Source: an uncultured bacterium
GTDB lineage: Bacteria; Planctomycetota; UBA1135; GCA-002748355
Length of the DNA: 32,320 bases
Direction of reading: 5' to 3'
Assembly (NCBI GenBank): GCA_937858895.1
Contig: CALLZN010000262.1
Location: 1 to 32,320, forward strand
Shown here: piece after piece, positions 1 through 7,906 of the stretch
Numbering within the stretch: the stretch's first letter is position 1
How the letters are laid out: every line of letters starts with the position of its first letter
Made by a program: the position numbers and the translations under genes
The notes under the pieces: generated by a model
The model's input: the letters and a program-made list of their open reading frames with translations, nothing else
Databases searched by the model: none
Told to the model about the DNA's origin: nothing

Positions 1-538
1 CGGTGAGGTCGCGCTCGTTGCCGAAGATGAAGAGGACCTCGTCATAGTAGCCGCGCGCGCGGAGGGCTTCGGCCTTCGCCAGGCTCGCGCAACCCCTGAA
101 GGTCGCCATGTAGCGCGGCTTCAAGTGGCCCTCGCTCTGCAAGAACCAGTCGGGCATCTCGGGCTCTTCGACTCGAGAGCTGAGCAAGGCCGTCGACTCT
201 GGCTCCTTGGCAAACTCTTGGAGCATGCCCTCGATCCAGTCGGGCGGCAGCACGACGTCGTCGTCGAGGATGCCCACGTAGGCGCCACGCGCTGACGCAA
301 AGCCGATGTTGAAGGTCGTACAAGCCCCGAAGGCCGAGTGTGGCATGCGGATGAGTCGCACTTCGGGAAAGTCCGCGATGACCATCTCGGGCGTCCCGTC
401 GGTCGAACAGTTGTCGACGACGATGGTCTCGAGCGGCGCGACGCTCTGGGCGCGGATCGCCGCGAGGTTCTCACGCAGGTCGTCTTTCCGGTTCCAGACC
501 GAGATGACGAGGGAGACGTTCGACGACGCTTCAAGCAT
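1..538 (-). CDS. Glycosyltransferase family 2 (3' end outside window)
   Basis: Likely transfers a sugar from a nucleotide-sugar donor to a growing glycan at the cytoplasmic side of the membrane. The visible 179 residues give the start of a GT-A fold: a beta strand reading SLVISVWNR, the nucleotide-binding acidic motif DNCSTDGT, a metal-binding LDDDVVLPPDW (DxD-type) near residue 90, and FGNERDL near the edge, at the place of the usual catalytic-base motif. The ATG at 538-536 overlaps the stop of the preceding deacetylase gene by 8 bases, so it is read as the last visible gene of the glycan operon. The reading frame stays open to base 1, so the C-terminus is missing because of the window edge and not because of damage. 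Donor and acceptor cannot be told from sequence. Confidence 0.9.
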   Translation of the reverse strand, partial: MLEASSNVSLVISVWNRKDDLRENLAAIRAQSVAPLETIVVDNCSTDGTPEMVIADFPEVRLIRMPHSAFGACTTFNIGFASARGAYVGILDDDVVLPPDWIEGMLQEFAKEPESTALLSSRVEEPEMPDWFLQSEGHLKPRYMATFRGCASLAKAEALRARGYYDEVLFIFGNERDLT

Positions 539-1310
539 GGTGCACCTCAGCGAGCGCATCGATCGCCGCCACGTAGGCAGCCCAAGCCGCGACGCTCGTC
601 TCGGCCAAGAGCTCGGCGTGGGTCACGGCCCGGTCCTCGACATTGACGGTCGCCGCCACGTCGCGACACAGGGCCTTGGTCTTGAAGTCGACGTAGGCGA
701 GCTGGGACGCGAAGCACGCGAGCGCACGATCCTTGGCGTCGACGAGGTCCGAGTAGTCGAAGAGAGATCCGAAAGGCACGACCTGATTGACTCCAAAGAG
801 CAGGATGCGACAGTCGCGCGGCAGGAAGTCCCGCGCATCGCACGCAGCGCGCGCCAAGGTGCGATGGTCACTGTGGTACTCGCCCGGAAAAAACGTGTAG
901 AGCAGTTTGGGGCGACGCTCGGCAAAGAGGTTGCCGAGGCGGTCGACGAGCTGCGCATAGTGCGACGCGAGGTCCCCGTCTGGAAAGCCCAGACCGCTCG
1001 GCTTCTTCAAGCCGAGGACCGCGAGGGCGGCCTCGACCTCGCGAGCGCGGATCTGCGCAATGCCCGCTGATGCGCCGCCAGGCGAATCGACGGACATTGC
1101 ATCTCCCTCGAGGCGACTCAAGCCGCGAGGATCCCCCGCGTCGCCTTCGGTCGCGTGAACGACTTCGACGACGTCACCGCGGCGGCCGTGGAAGGCGAGG
1201 AGGCCGCCGATGCCGATGACCTCGTCGTCGGGGTGGGCGACCAAGACCAGGATCTCGCGTGGCAAGGCTGCACGATCGCAGATCGCGGGGAAGGCAGGAC
1301 CGAGCTTCAT
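531..1310 (-). CDS. LmbE/PIG-L family N-deacetylase
   Basis: This is a 259-residue member of the LmbE/PIG-L family, zinc enzymes that remove the acetyl group from N-acetylglucosamine-type sugars, either free, on small molecules or on glycan intermediates. Seen in the sequence: the family motif AHPDDE at residues 25-30, which supplies zinc ligands and the catalytic Asp, and a second zinc motif EYHSDH in the middle of the protein. The length is normal for the family. The ATG overlaps the stop codon of the upstream GT4 gene by four bases (ATGA), and its own stop overlaps the following GT2 start, which implies translational coupling. By context the substrate is probably a sugar of the glycan made by this operon. 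It is the second of two such enzymes in the cluster and is clearly diverged from the other one. Confidence 0.92.
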   Translation of the reverse strand: MKLGPAFPAICDRAALPREILVLVAHPDDEVIGIGGLLAFHGRRGDVVEVVHATEGDAGDPRGLSRLEGDAMSVDSPGGASAGIAQIRAREVEAALAVLGLKKPSGLGFPDGDLASHYAQLVDRLGNLFAERRPKLLYTFFPGEYHSDHRTLARAACDARDFLPRDCRILLFGVNQVVPFGSLFDYSDLVDAKDRALACFASQLAYVDFKTKALCRDVAATVNVEDRAVTHAELLAETSVAAWAAYVAAIDALAEVHHA

Positions 1311-2536
1311 GCGACTCCCGCAGCAGTGAAGAGTTCGAGGTAGCGCGCGGCTGCGTCATGAATCGTCAGAAACTGAGCCGGCACCTCCATGCGCAGAGCA
1401 TCGAGTTCCCCCCTACTGCGGAGCAGCCTCGCAAGCACAACGGCGAGCGGCCCGACTCCGCCCTGCCGCACGACCCGTCCGCCCCGCGCCGCCCGCTCGG
1501 GCAGCGCGCCGAGGCCCGAGACGATGACCGGCACGCCGCGCGCGAGGGCTTCGTCGACCACGAGACCGTAGGACTCGTGACAGAGAGAAGGGAAGACCGC
1601 GAGGTCGATGTCGAGGGCCGGATGCCGTTCGCCTCGCCCGTAGGCGCCGTGGTAGACGAGCGAGATGCCGAGGCTGCGCGCACGCTGACTCAAGGATTCG
1701 ACGTAGCCCGCATGCGGGCTGAAACCCGCGAGATGGAGTTCAGCCACGTCGCCGAGATTGCCCATGGCCTCGACCAGCAGGTCGAAGCCCTTCTCGGGCA
1801 CGATGTTGCCGAAGCTGCCGACGCGCAGCTTGGCGCCCGGGCGCGGACCTGCGGACCGCCCTTCGACCGGCGCGAGCAAACCGTGGGGCACGACTTCGAC
1901 GGGTCGCTTCAGCGCTACGTGGCGCTCGACCAGCTGTCGCTGAGCAGCGGACGGAACCGTGATGAAGGCCGCGCCGTGCAGTTCGCGCTCGAGCCCTTGG
2001 TCCCGCTGCGCGATCTCGCCCTCGATCCAAGCGTGTTCGTGGCTGTCGAGTTCGATGCCGACGCACGCCACACAACTGTCACGCGACGTGTCGAGCGGAC
2101 AGCGCACGCCGCTCGGCGGTCGCCTGAAGAAGCGCGGACAGCTCGTCCACAAGTCGTGCAGCGTCGTCCCGGCCGGGATGCCGAGGGCGGCCGCGCGCTG
2201 CACCAGGTCCTGGCCGAGCGTCGACCAGTGATGGACGTGAATCATGTCGGGCCGCTCTTCGCGCAAGACTTCGGTGACGAGGGCACCGACACGAGGCCAG
2301 TCGAGGCGAATGCCGTAGTTCTCGTCGCTGCGGCGCAGCACACGCAGGACGCGCAGCCCCTCGTAGACGCTGGCCTCGACGCGTGCGTTCGGGTCGTCGT
2401 CGCGACGCTGCGACCCCGCGACGACGAAGACCTCATGGCCGCAGTCGCGATACGCAGCTGCGAGGGCGAGCACGACCTGCTCGGTGCCTCCGAGAAAGTC
2501 CGGCGGAAAGTCGTGGACGAAGAGACCGATCTTCAA
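1307..2536 (-). CDS. Glycosyltransferase family 4
   Basis: A 409-residue retaining glycosyltransferase of GT-B fold. The N-terminus (MKIGLFVHDFPPDFLGGTE) is the typical GT4 first strand with the glycine-rich acceptor loop. The C-terminal half has the donor-binding EX7E motif, ESYGLVVDE. Between about residues 150 and 190 there is a four-cysteine segment (TSCPRFF, RCPLD, DSCVACVG), seen in a subset of GT4 enzymes from O-antigen and exopolysaccharide loci and possibly a metal-binding loop. The start codon is TTG at 2536; I accept it because the protein begins exactly at the family N-terminus and the TTGA overlaps the stop of the preceding LmbE gene by four bases. It sits between two LmbE deacetylases, so it may add the N-acetyl sugar that one of them then deacetylates (inference). 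Confidence 0.92.
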   Translation of the reverse strand: MKIGLFVHDFPPDFLGGTEQVVLALAAAYRDCGHEVFVVAGSQRRDDDPNARVEASVYEGLRVLRVLRRSDENYGIRLDWPRVGALVTEVLREERPDMIHVHHWSTLGQDLVQRAAALGIPAGTTLHDLWTSCPRFFRRPPSGVRCPLDTSRDSCVACVGIELDSHEHAWIEGEIAQRDQGLERELHGAAFITVPSAAQRQLVERHVALKRPVEVVPHGLLAPVEGRSAGPRPGAKLRVGSFGNIVPEKGFDLLVEAMGNLGDVAELHLAGFSPHAGYVESLSQRARSLGISLVYHGAYGRGERHPALDIDLAVFPSLCHESYGLVVDEALARGVPVIVSGLGALPERAARGGRVVRQGGVGPLAVVLARLLRSRGELDALRMEVPAQFLTIHDAAARYLELFTAAGVA

Positions 2537-3207
2537 AAGAAGCTCCCTTCGCGCAGCGCCTCGCCGTAGCGCGATGCCTTCGGCAAGTAGACCGAGCGAT
2601 GGGCCGCGAGGCCGAGGAGCTGGTGGGGATAGTCGGTGTAGGCGACCTGGGTCTCGTGCGCGAGCATCGCCTTGCGCTTCTGTTCGGCGCTGTCCGTCAC
2701 GTCGACGACGTAGTCAGCCGGCAGCGGCGACCAGACCTCGTACTCGAGCACGCGCGGCAGCGAGGCAGCGCGGTCGCGCCGCCGGGCATAGCAACGCCGC
2801 AGCGCCTCCCAACTGTGGGCATGGTCGCTATGAGCTTCTTCACGCCAAGGGACGTAGACGAGGTCCGGGACAACGCGATCGATGGCTGCATCGAAGAGTC
2901 CCGCTACCGCCTCGAGGTCGTCCTCGGTGACCTCGAAGCCATCGGGGAGACCCAAGAACTCACAATGACAACCGCCGAGGACTTCTGCCGCTGCGCGCGC
3001 CTCTCGCCGACGCAGTGTCGCAAGGTCTTCGTAGCGACCGTCGGGGTCCCCGCTCGTGCCGTCGGTGACGAAGAGCAGGTGCACGGGATCGCCTTGGCGC
3101 CGGTGCAAGGCCAGGATGCCTCCGATACCGCACGATTCGTCGTCGGGATGCGGAGCGATCACGAGGACCGTGCCCTTTGGCGGCAGCAGGAGGACGGGAG
3201 GCTTCAC
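2533..3207 (-). CDS. LmbE/PIG-L family N-deacetylase (second copy)
   Basis: A second zinc-dependent sugar N-deacetylase. It carries APHPDDE near the N-terminus and EEAHSDHAH in the middle, the two zinc-binding motifs of the family. The start is uncertain: no ATG lies upstream of the motif. I chose the GTG at 3207 because it gives a 224-residue protein beginning about 17 residues before the HPDDE motif, as is usual. A GTG at 3264 and a TTG at 3324 would add 19 or 39 poorly conserved, Arg/Ser-rich residues, and none of the three has a good ribosome-binding site. The gene is followed by the GT4 gene with a four-base overlap. Unlike the others in the operon it is separated from its upstream neighbour, by about 145 bases if the GTG at 3207 is right. 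Confidence 0.88.
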   Translation of the reverse strand: MKPPVLLLPPKGTVLVIAPHPDDESCGIGGILALHRRQGDPVHLLFVTDGTSGDPDGRYEDLATLRRREARAAAEVLGGCHCEFLGLPDGFEVTEDDLEAVAGLFDAAIDRVVPDLVYVPWREEAHSDHAHSWEALRRCYARRRDRAASLPRVLEYEVWSPLPADYVVDVTDSAEQKRKAMLAHETQVAYTDYPHQLLGLAAHRSVYLPKASRYGEALREGSFF

Positions 3208-3351
3208 TGGGGCGAATGCTAGCGAGAGCTGCTCTGGATCACGATCGGAAGAGTTGCGAAGCACGAGCGGACAGCGGCGCGGTGCTGCTCGGCACCGCCC
3301 ATCCGATGAAGATCGGGTGCCCAAAGCCCTCTGCTGTAGGCGGCGTCGAGC

Positions 3352-4392
3352 TCAGGTCGACGACCCTGTCGATTTTGACGACAGTCCGGCGCTCAGGGCC
3401 TCGCGCACGATGCGCTTGACTTCGGCGCGCGCGCTGCGCCGGTCCTCCTTGCGATCGAGGCGGCGCCCGATGGCGACCCACTCCTGCCACGCACGTAGGC
3501 GCGTCATGAGACGCACGAAGCCTGCGCCGAGGCGGCCGTGGTGCTTGCGGTAGTAAGCCACACGGTTCTGCACCCAGTAGACGAGGCGACGTCCGAAGGC
3601 CTTGGTCGAGGCCCCCTCGTGGTGCTCGACGCTGACGTGGCTCAGGTAGCGAATGCGCAGGCCGCGGTCGTGGATGCGCTTGCAGAGGTCGACGTCGTTG
3701 AAGAAGAGCCAGAGCTCTTCATCGAAGCCGCCGAGCTCGGCGAAGAGCGAACGCCGCAAGACCAAGCAGGTCCCGGGCGGTTGCTCGACGTCTTGGTCGT
3801 GCAGGTGGTCGAAGTCGCGGTAGTGATAGGCTGCATCGAAGCGGCGCAGCAGCGGCCAAGTGCGCCAGAACATGTCGTAGACGAGGGCCGTGCGCAGGGT
3901 CGGGAAGCGCATACAAGCCGTCTGCACGCGGTCGGCGCCACCGGACACTTCATCGCCCCGCACATCGTCGCCCCGAAGCGCGACGCCCCGAACATCGACG
4001 AGGCAGGGCGCAGCCGCCCCATAGTCCTCATGGTCCAGCAAGAAGCGCACGAGCGCGTCGAGGGTGCCAGGACGCACACGAGTGTCCGAACCGAGCAAGC
4101 AGAGGAAGTCGCCGCGCGCTTCCCGCGCGAGCAGGTTGTGACCGCGCGCGTAGCCGAGGTTCTCCTCGCTCCGCAGCACGCGCAGCCCCGAGCGCGCCCG
4201 CAACATGTCAAGGGTGCCGTCTTCGCTGCCGTTGTCGAGGACGAGGACCTCGCGCGCGAAGCTCGGCGCATCTCGGTCGAGCGCATCGAGGGCCTCGCTC
4301 GTCAAGCGCTGCGTGTTCCAAGAGAGGACCTGGACCGTGAGCTCGGGCGTGGCTGCGACGGCGTCCGGCGCTTCGCTCGGTGGCTCGGTCAT
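3352..4392 (-). CDS. Glycosyltransferase family 2, rhamnosyltransferase-like
   Basis: A 346-residue inverting GT-A glycosyltransferase. Motifs in order: VQVLSWNTQ (first strand), LDNGSEDGT (nucleotide binding), the glycine-rich ENLGYARGHN, LLGSDTRV as the DxD-like motif (here S-D-T), PPGTCLVLRRS (acceptor side) and FFNDVDLCKRI as the ED-type catalytic-base motif. This order matches the rhamnosyltransferase-like GT2 group common in O-antigen and exopolysaccharide loci. The ATG overlaps the stop of the upstream GT2 by four bases (ATGA). Odd point: residues 134-148 form three pentapeptide repeats (hydrophobic-R-G-x-x), encoded by 15-bp DNA repeats in a loop after the DxD region. The C-terminus is basic and probably lies at the membrane surface. 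The sugar specificity is unknown. Confidence 0.92.
   Translation of the reverse strand: MTEPPSEAPDAVAATPELTVQVLSWNTQRLTSEALDALDRDAPSFAREVLVLDNGSEDGTLDMLRARSGLRVLRSEENLGYARGHNLLAREARGDFLCLLGSDTRVRPGTLDALVRFLLDHEDYGAAAPCLVDVRGVALRGDDVRGDEVSGGADRVQTACMRFPTLRTALVYDMFWRTWPLLRRFDAAYHYRDFDHLHDQDVEQPPGTCLVLRRSLFAELGGFDEELWLFFNDVDLCKRIHDRGLRIRYLSHVSVEHHEGASTKAFGRRLVYWVQNRVAYYRKHHGRLGAGFVRLMTRLRAWQEWVAIGRRLDRKEDRRSARAEVKRIVREALSAGLSSKSTGSST
3949..3993 (-). repeat. Three 15-bp tandem repeats inside a GT2 gene
   Basis: Read on the minus strand, three consecutive 15-bp units each contain CGGGGCG and encode VRGVA, LRGDD and VRGDE (residues 134-148 of the glycosyltransferase). A partial fourth unit follows. 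The repeat keeps the reading frame and lies in a region that is variable in GT2 enzymes, so it looks like a slippage-prone surface loop. Confidence 0.75.
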
Positions 4393-5651
4393 CGCGCCTT
4401 GGGCACGCGGCGGAAGCGATACACGGCGAGTTCCTCCGGGCGTTCGCGGCTCAGGTCGACCGCGCGGAAGTAGTACTCGGACTCACCGAAGGCCGCCCAG
4501 AACGAGGGCCCCGGCGTCCACGAACTGCCCGAGCCGCGGATGGCGGCGGCGAGCAAGAAGCCCGGGTCTTGGCAGAGTTCGAGGACGTAGCTCGTGCAGG
4601 ACCGCGGCAGTTCGATCGTCGGCGGCTCGGAGACGTCACCGAGGTCGATGACGCGCCGCTCGATGCGCTTCCGCGCGCGCTGGGCGAACTTCGTCGCCAA
4701 GAAGGCCCGGCAGGCCCAGTCGCTGAAGCGCCCGAGCGCGCCGTACCACTTGCCGTAGTAGTAGCGACGCGCGCGCCAGTAGCGGCTCATCGCTTCACCC
4801 GGGTTGGTGGTGCCCGAGCGGTTGTAGAAGTGCGCCATCTCGGCACCGCGAACCATGACCAAGCGCTTGCCGCCCTTCGTCGCGCGGCGGAAGAGGTCGG
4901 TGTCCTCGTAGTAGAGCGGAAAGCCGTCGTCGAAGAGCCCACCCATCGCGTCGATCTGTTCACGCGCCACGAGGAGGCAGGCGCCCGAGAGCATTTCGAG
5001 TTCGACGTCCGCAGTGCTGCGATAGACCTCGAGGGCAGCCGCGAAGCGCCGATCGACGTAGCGCCGATTCGAAGTGCGAAAGACATGGGCAAGCGTGCCC
5101 CGGTAGAGATCGCCCAAGGTCGGCAGGACGTTCGGCGGCAGGAGCACTTCACGCCCGCGATCCCAGTAACCGACCGGCCCCACGATGCCGATCGTCGGGT
5201 CGGCCTCGAGGGCCTGGTAGAGCCGCTCGACGCAGTGCGGCAAGAGCAGGAGGTCGGGGTTGAGCACGAGGGCGAAGCGACCACGCGCGTGGCGCCACGC
5301 GAGGTTCATGCCACCGGCGTAGCCGGCGTTCTGGTCGTGCAGGATGACCTTGCCCGGCAGCGCGCTGTCCTTGGCCAGTTCCTCGATGGCCGCGAGTTCG
5401 GTCTCGTGACGCTGCTGCGAGGCATTGTCGACGAAGACCCATTCGAGGCTCAGCTCTCGGCCGTGAGCGTCGCGCGGCCGCTGGTCGCGCAAGGAGCGCA
5501 ACATGTCGAGGGCGAGCTGGGCCGTGTTGTAGTTGACGACGAGGGCGCTGATGTCGACGGTCACGGCTTCCTCGAGCTCTGAGGGGTCAACGTGTGTGTC
5601 AACGTGGATGTCAACGTGGATGTCAACGAGGCTGTCAGCGCGTCTTGCCAC
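4389..5651 (-). CDS. Glycosyltransferase family 2 with C-terminal extension
   Basis: Up to 420 residues. The GT-A domain begins at VDISALVVNYNTAQ and continues with FVDNASQ, QNAGYAGGMN, the DxD-like LNPDLLLLP, LSGACLLVARE and the catalytic-base motif YYEDTDLFRR, again the rhamnosyltransferase-like arrangement. About 100 residues after the GT domain (from roughly 320) are not typical of GT2 enzymes: rich in Ser, Pro and aromatics, with SGSSWTPGPSFW, and reminiscent of a small beta domain that I cannot name. Two starts are possible. GTG at 5651 includes a VDIH repeat and overlaps the upstream lipoprotein stop by 17 bases. GTG at 5564 has a GAGG five bases upstream and begins directly at the GT domain. 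The stop overlaps the next GT2 start by four bases. Confidence 0.9.
   Translation of the reverse strand: MARRADSLVDIHVDIHVDTHVDPSELEEAVTVDISALVVNYNTAQLALDMLRSLRDQRPRDAHGRELSLEWVFVDNASQQRHETELAAIEELAKDSALPGKVILHDQNAGYAGGMNLAWRHARGRFALVLNPDLLLLPHCVERLYQALEADPTIGIVGPVGYWDRGREVLLPPNVLPTLGDLYRGTLAHVFRTSNRRYVDRRFAAALEVYRSTADVELEMLSGACLLVAREQIDAMGGLFDDGFPLYYEDTDLFRRATKGGKRLVMVRGAEMAHFYNRSGTTNPGEAMSRYWRARRYYYGKWYGALGRFSDWACRAFLATKFAQRARKRIERRVIDLGDVSEPPTIELPRSCTSYVLELCQDPGFLLAAAIRGSGSSWTPGPSFWAAFGESEYYFRAVDLSRERPEELAVYRFRRVPKAR
5586..5633 (-). repeat. Four 12-bp tandem repeats at the start of a GT2 gene
   Basis: Four units on the plus strand, GTCAACGTGTGT, GTCAACGTGGAT twice, and GTCAACGAGGCT, are followed by a partial copy. 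On the minus strand they encode the repeat VDIH-VDIH-VDTH-VD if translation starts at 5651. If it starts at 5564 they form the leader between the lipoprotein stop and the GT2 start. Because the unit is 12 bp, copy-number change would keep the frame. Confidence 0.85.
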
Positions 5652-6183
5652 GCAGCGGGTCGCCGAGGTCGATGCGCTCGGGCTTGCGCAAGGCCACGCC
5701 GCGCGCCTGGTCGATGCGGATCGTCAAGTGCCGGTAGAGCCGACGCTCCACCTCTCCGTCCTGCCCAGCGTCGTCCCACTCGTCTTCTTTCGGCTCGAGG
5801 GGCGTCGACATATCACCGTAACGCTGCCTTTCGACCCAGTAGAGGATCGTCGGAACGCCCGCTTCGGGATTGTGCTCGCGGCTGCCCTCGGTGCGGCGCT
5901 CGATGCGGAACTGGGCGCGGCGGCGCACCCCCATGCCGAGCGGGCGCACGTCTTTGCGCCAACGCGTCACGAAGCTGCGCTTCCCGATGTCCATCTGGGC
6001 CGGGTCGATGCGGAACTCGGTCTGCGCAGCGTCGAGGCAGATCGACCAGAGAATGTCGATCGGCAAGTCATCGACGGCGAGCTCGCGATCTTCGTGCAAG
6101 CCCGAAGCGCAGGATGCTGCGCCCAATGTGACGAGCAGGGCAAAGCAGGCCAGGGCCCGTCGAAGTGACTGCACGATCCTCAT
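5635..6183 (-). CDS. Putative lipoprotein of unknown function
   Basis: 182 residues from the ATG at 6183. The N-terminus has two arginines followed by a hydrophobic stretch and LGAASCASG, which fits an exported protein and probably a lipoprotein, although the residue at -3 of the cysteine is Ala and not the usual Leu. The mature part is polar and rich in Arg, Asp and Glu, with a conserved-looking core (DILWSICLDAAQTEFRID, ending in RLYRHLTIRID). I do not recognise a family. The frame stays open for 28 residues further upstream, but that part has no signal character and overlaps the upstream gene's region. It is the first gene of the overlapping glycan operon (17-base overlap with the next gene if that one starts at 5651), so a role in assembly or export of the product is possible but unproven. 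Confidence 0.75.
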   Translation of the reverse strand: MRIVQSLRRALACFALLVTLGAASCASGLHEDRELAVDDLPIDILWSICLDAAQTEFRIDPAQMDIGKRSFVTRWRKDVRPLGMGVRRRAQFRIERRTEGSREHNPEAGVPTILYWVERQRYGDMSTPLEPKEDEWDDAGQDGEVERRLYRHLTIRIDQARGVALRKPERIDLGDPLRGKTR

Positions 6184-6223
6184 GCCCGAGAGGATCGCAG
6201 GTCGCCGCTTCGGCTTCCAGCTA

Positions 6224-7906
6224 CTAACGCGGCTGTGCTGCGCGACCGTGGCCACTGCAGCAGCCAAGGCGTTCGTTCAAGGCGTCGAGTTCGCCGGCAA
6301 GGCCCGAGTCTCTCGTGCCGCCCGCTTTCTGCAGACGCGCGAGGATGTCGGCTGCGTCTTGGGGCCGCACCGCGTCCTTGGCCGCGCGGAAGAGCGCTGC
6401 CCAGCGGGCGCGCGCGTTCGCTTGCGCTGGGTCCCCTAGGCCATCCATGAGCGGGTCGAAGCGCGCGACGCGCGCGATGAACTGCGCAAGCTCGGGGTCC
6501 TTGCGCTCGAGCTCGAAGCGCGTGTGCCCGTGCGTGATCGGTTGCCCGGGGACCTTGACGAGGGAGAACCAAGCCTCGAAGCCCTGGGCGAAGTACTCGC
6601 CAGCGTTCGAAGCCGCATAGTAGTCGAGGGTCAGGCCGAGGCGTTTGGCGCGCGCATAGAGGCGATCGATCTCCGCGCTCTCGGAAGCGCTCATGGCATG
6701 GAAGTGCAGCTGGTGGGCGAACTCGTGGACGAGGGTCTGGAAGCCCCCCTCACGCGCCTCGTCGAGGGCCTCGACGCCCGTCGCGGCGCAGAGCCCACCG
6801 ATGCCGCGCACGTCGTCCCAGACTCGACCATCGAAGGTCTTCTGGCCGCGCAGGAAGGCGCGCTCGCTGGCGTCGGTCGTTCGCTCCCCGGCGGCCAGCA
6901 GGTCGTGGCGCCCACCCTTCTCGAGCACGCGGCGGAGTTCGTCGCCGAAGGGCCGCAACGATACGCGGACCATCTGGCGCCGCCCTTCGTCGAGGGCCCG
7001 GTAGTCGGGCACGAAGCGCAGGACCCAAGGCTCGACGCGGACCGGATCGAGGGCGTGGAACTGCTCTTCGAAGAAGCCACGCGCGACGAGGGGGTTCTTC
7101 TGCCGCTCGGCCGTGAGCTCGAGCTCGCCGAGCATGCGCAGGGCGGTCGGGTGCTCGGTGTGGCTCGCGAGGACGCGGGAGAGGCCAACGCGCGCGCGCC
7201 CATCTTCACCGCGCTTCCGCAAAGCGATCGCGAGCGCGAGGCTCGCATCGACCGGTGCGGGCCGCGCTTCTTGCAGGCCGCCGCCGAGGCGCATCAAGGC
7301 CTCGACGTGCAGGGGATCATCGCGCAGCAGACCGCGGTAGGCGGCGGCTGCTTCGTTGAAGCGGCGGTTGCGATAGAGAGCGGCCGCGTGCGCGGAGCGC
7401 AGCTCGGCGTCGTCGAGGCCGAGAGCCTTCTCGGCTCGACGTGCGGCGAGCAAGGCATCGCCAAAGGCCCCGCGGTAGAGCAAGGCACGGATCTCGAGCG
7501 CCCGCGCTCCGGCCGCGAGTCGCTTCGCGACCCCAGCGTTCGACGCGGCAAGGCCCGCGACCTCGAGGGAAGCCTCGACGTGGCGACTCGCTTCGATGGC
7601 CTCGTCAGCGGAGCCCAGGAGCAAGCGGACTTGACCGATGCCGAGGACGACCCGTAGACGCTCCGCGCTCTTCGACCCGATGGCTTTGTGGGCAAGGAGG
7701 GCGCGACCGGCCTCGAGGGCCAGCATGGGGTCACTGCGAGCCGAGTCTTCGAGCAACGAAAAGAGCAGCGTCGGCGCATCGCCTGCGAGCTCTTCGAGCG
7801 GCGCTTGGCATGGCGCGTGCTTGGCGGCGCCGATGACCGGCACGAGGGCCAGCACGAGGGCCAGGCTGCGGGTGAGCGAAGCGAGGACTCGGGGACCCAG
7901 GTGCAT
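6224..7906 (-). CDS. Secreted TPR protein with gluzincin-type zinc metallopeptidase domain
   Basis: 560 residues from the ATG at 7906, where a signal peptide begins (basic start, then LTRSLALVLALVPVIGAA). An alanine-rich helical region of TPR-like pairs covers about residues 40-270 (for example EAAAAYRGLLRDDPLHVEALMRLG). The C-terminal half has a zinc site: HEFAH at residues 394-398 (HExxH) and, about 40 residues on, NAGEYFAQGFEAWF, whose Glu437 is the likely third ligand. This spacing and the xAxEYFAxxFxAW pattern resemble the anthrax lethal-factor-like (ATLF) peptidase clan. The substrate is unknown. It is divergent from the TldD-type gene with 79 bases between them, and it lies 40 bases upstream of the lipoprotein and glycan operon, so it could be the first gene of that transcript. 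Confidence 0.85.
   Translation of the reverse strand: MHLGPRVLASLTRSLALVLALVPVIGAAKHAPCQAPLEELAGDAPTLLFSLLEDSARSDPMLALEAGRALLAHKAIGSKSAERLRVVLGIGQVRLLLGSADEAIEASRHVEASLEVAGLAASNAGVAKRLAAGARALEIRALLYRGAFGDALLAARRAEKALGLDDAELRSAHAAALYRNRRFNEAAAAYRGLLRDDPLHVEALMRLGGGLQEARPAPVDASLALAIALRKRGEDGRARVGLSRVLASHTEHPTALRMLGELELTAERQKNPLVARGFFEEQFHALDPVRVEPWVLRFVPDYRALDEGRRQMVRVSLRPFGDELRRVLEKGGRHDLLAAGERTTDASERAFLRGQKTFDGRVWDDVRGIGGLCAATGVEALDEAREGGFQTLVHEFAHQLHFHAMSASESAEIDRLYARAKRLGLTLDYYAASNAGEYFAQGFEAWFSLVKVPGQPITHGHTRFELERKDPELAQFIARVARFDPLMDGLGDPAQANARARWAALFRAAKDAVRPQDAADILARLQKAGGTRDSGLAGELDALNERLGCCSGHGRAAQPR

Noticed and set aside
1307-3207. Bacillithiol or mycothiol pathway (GT4 plus LmbE)
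   Set aside because: The pair resembles BshA/BshB or MshA/MshB only at family level. The operon is dominated by GT2 genes and no ligase is seen, so a glycan role is preferred.
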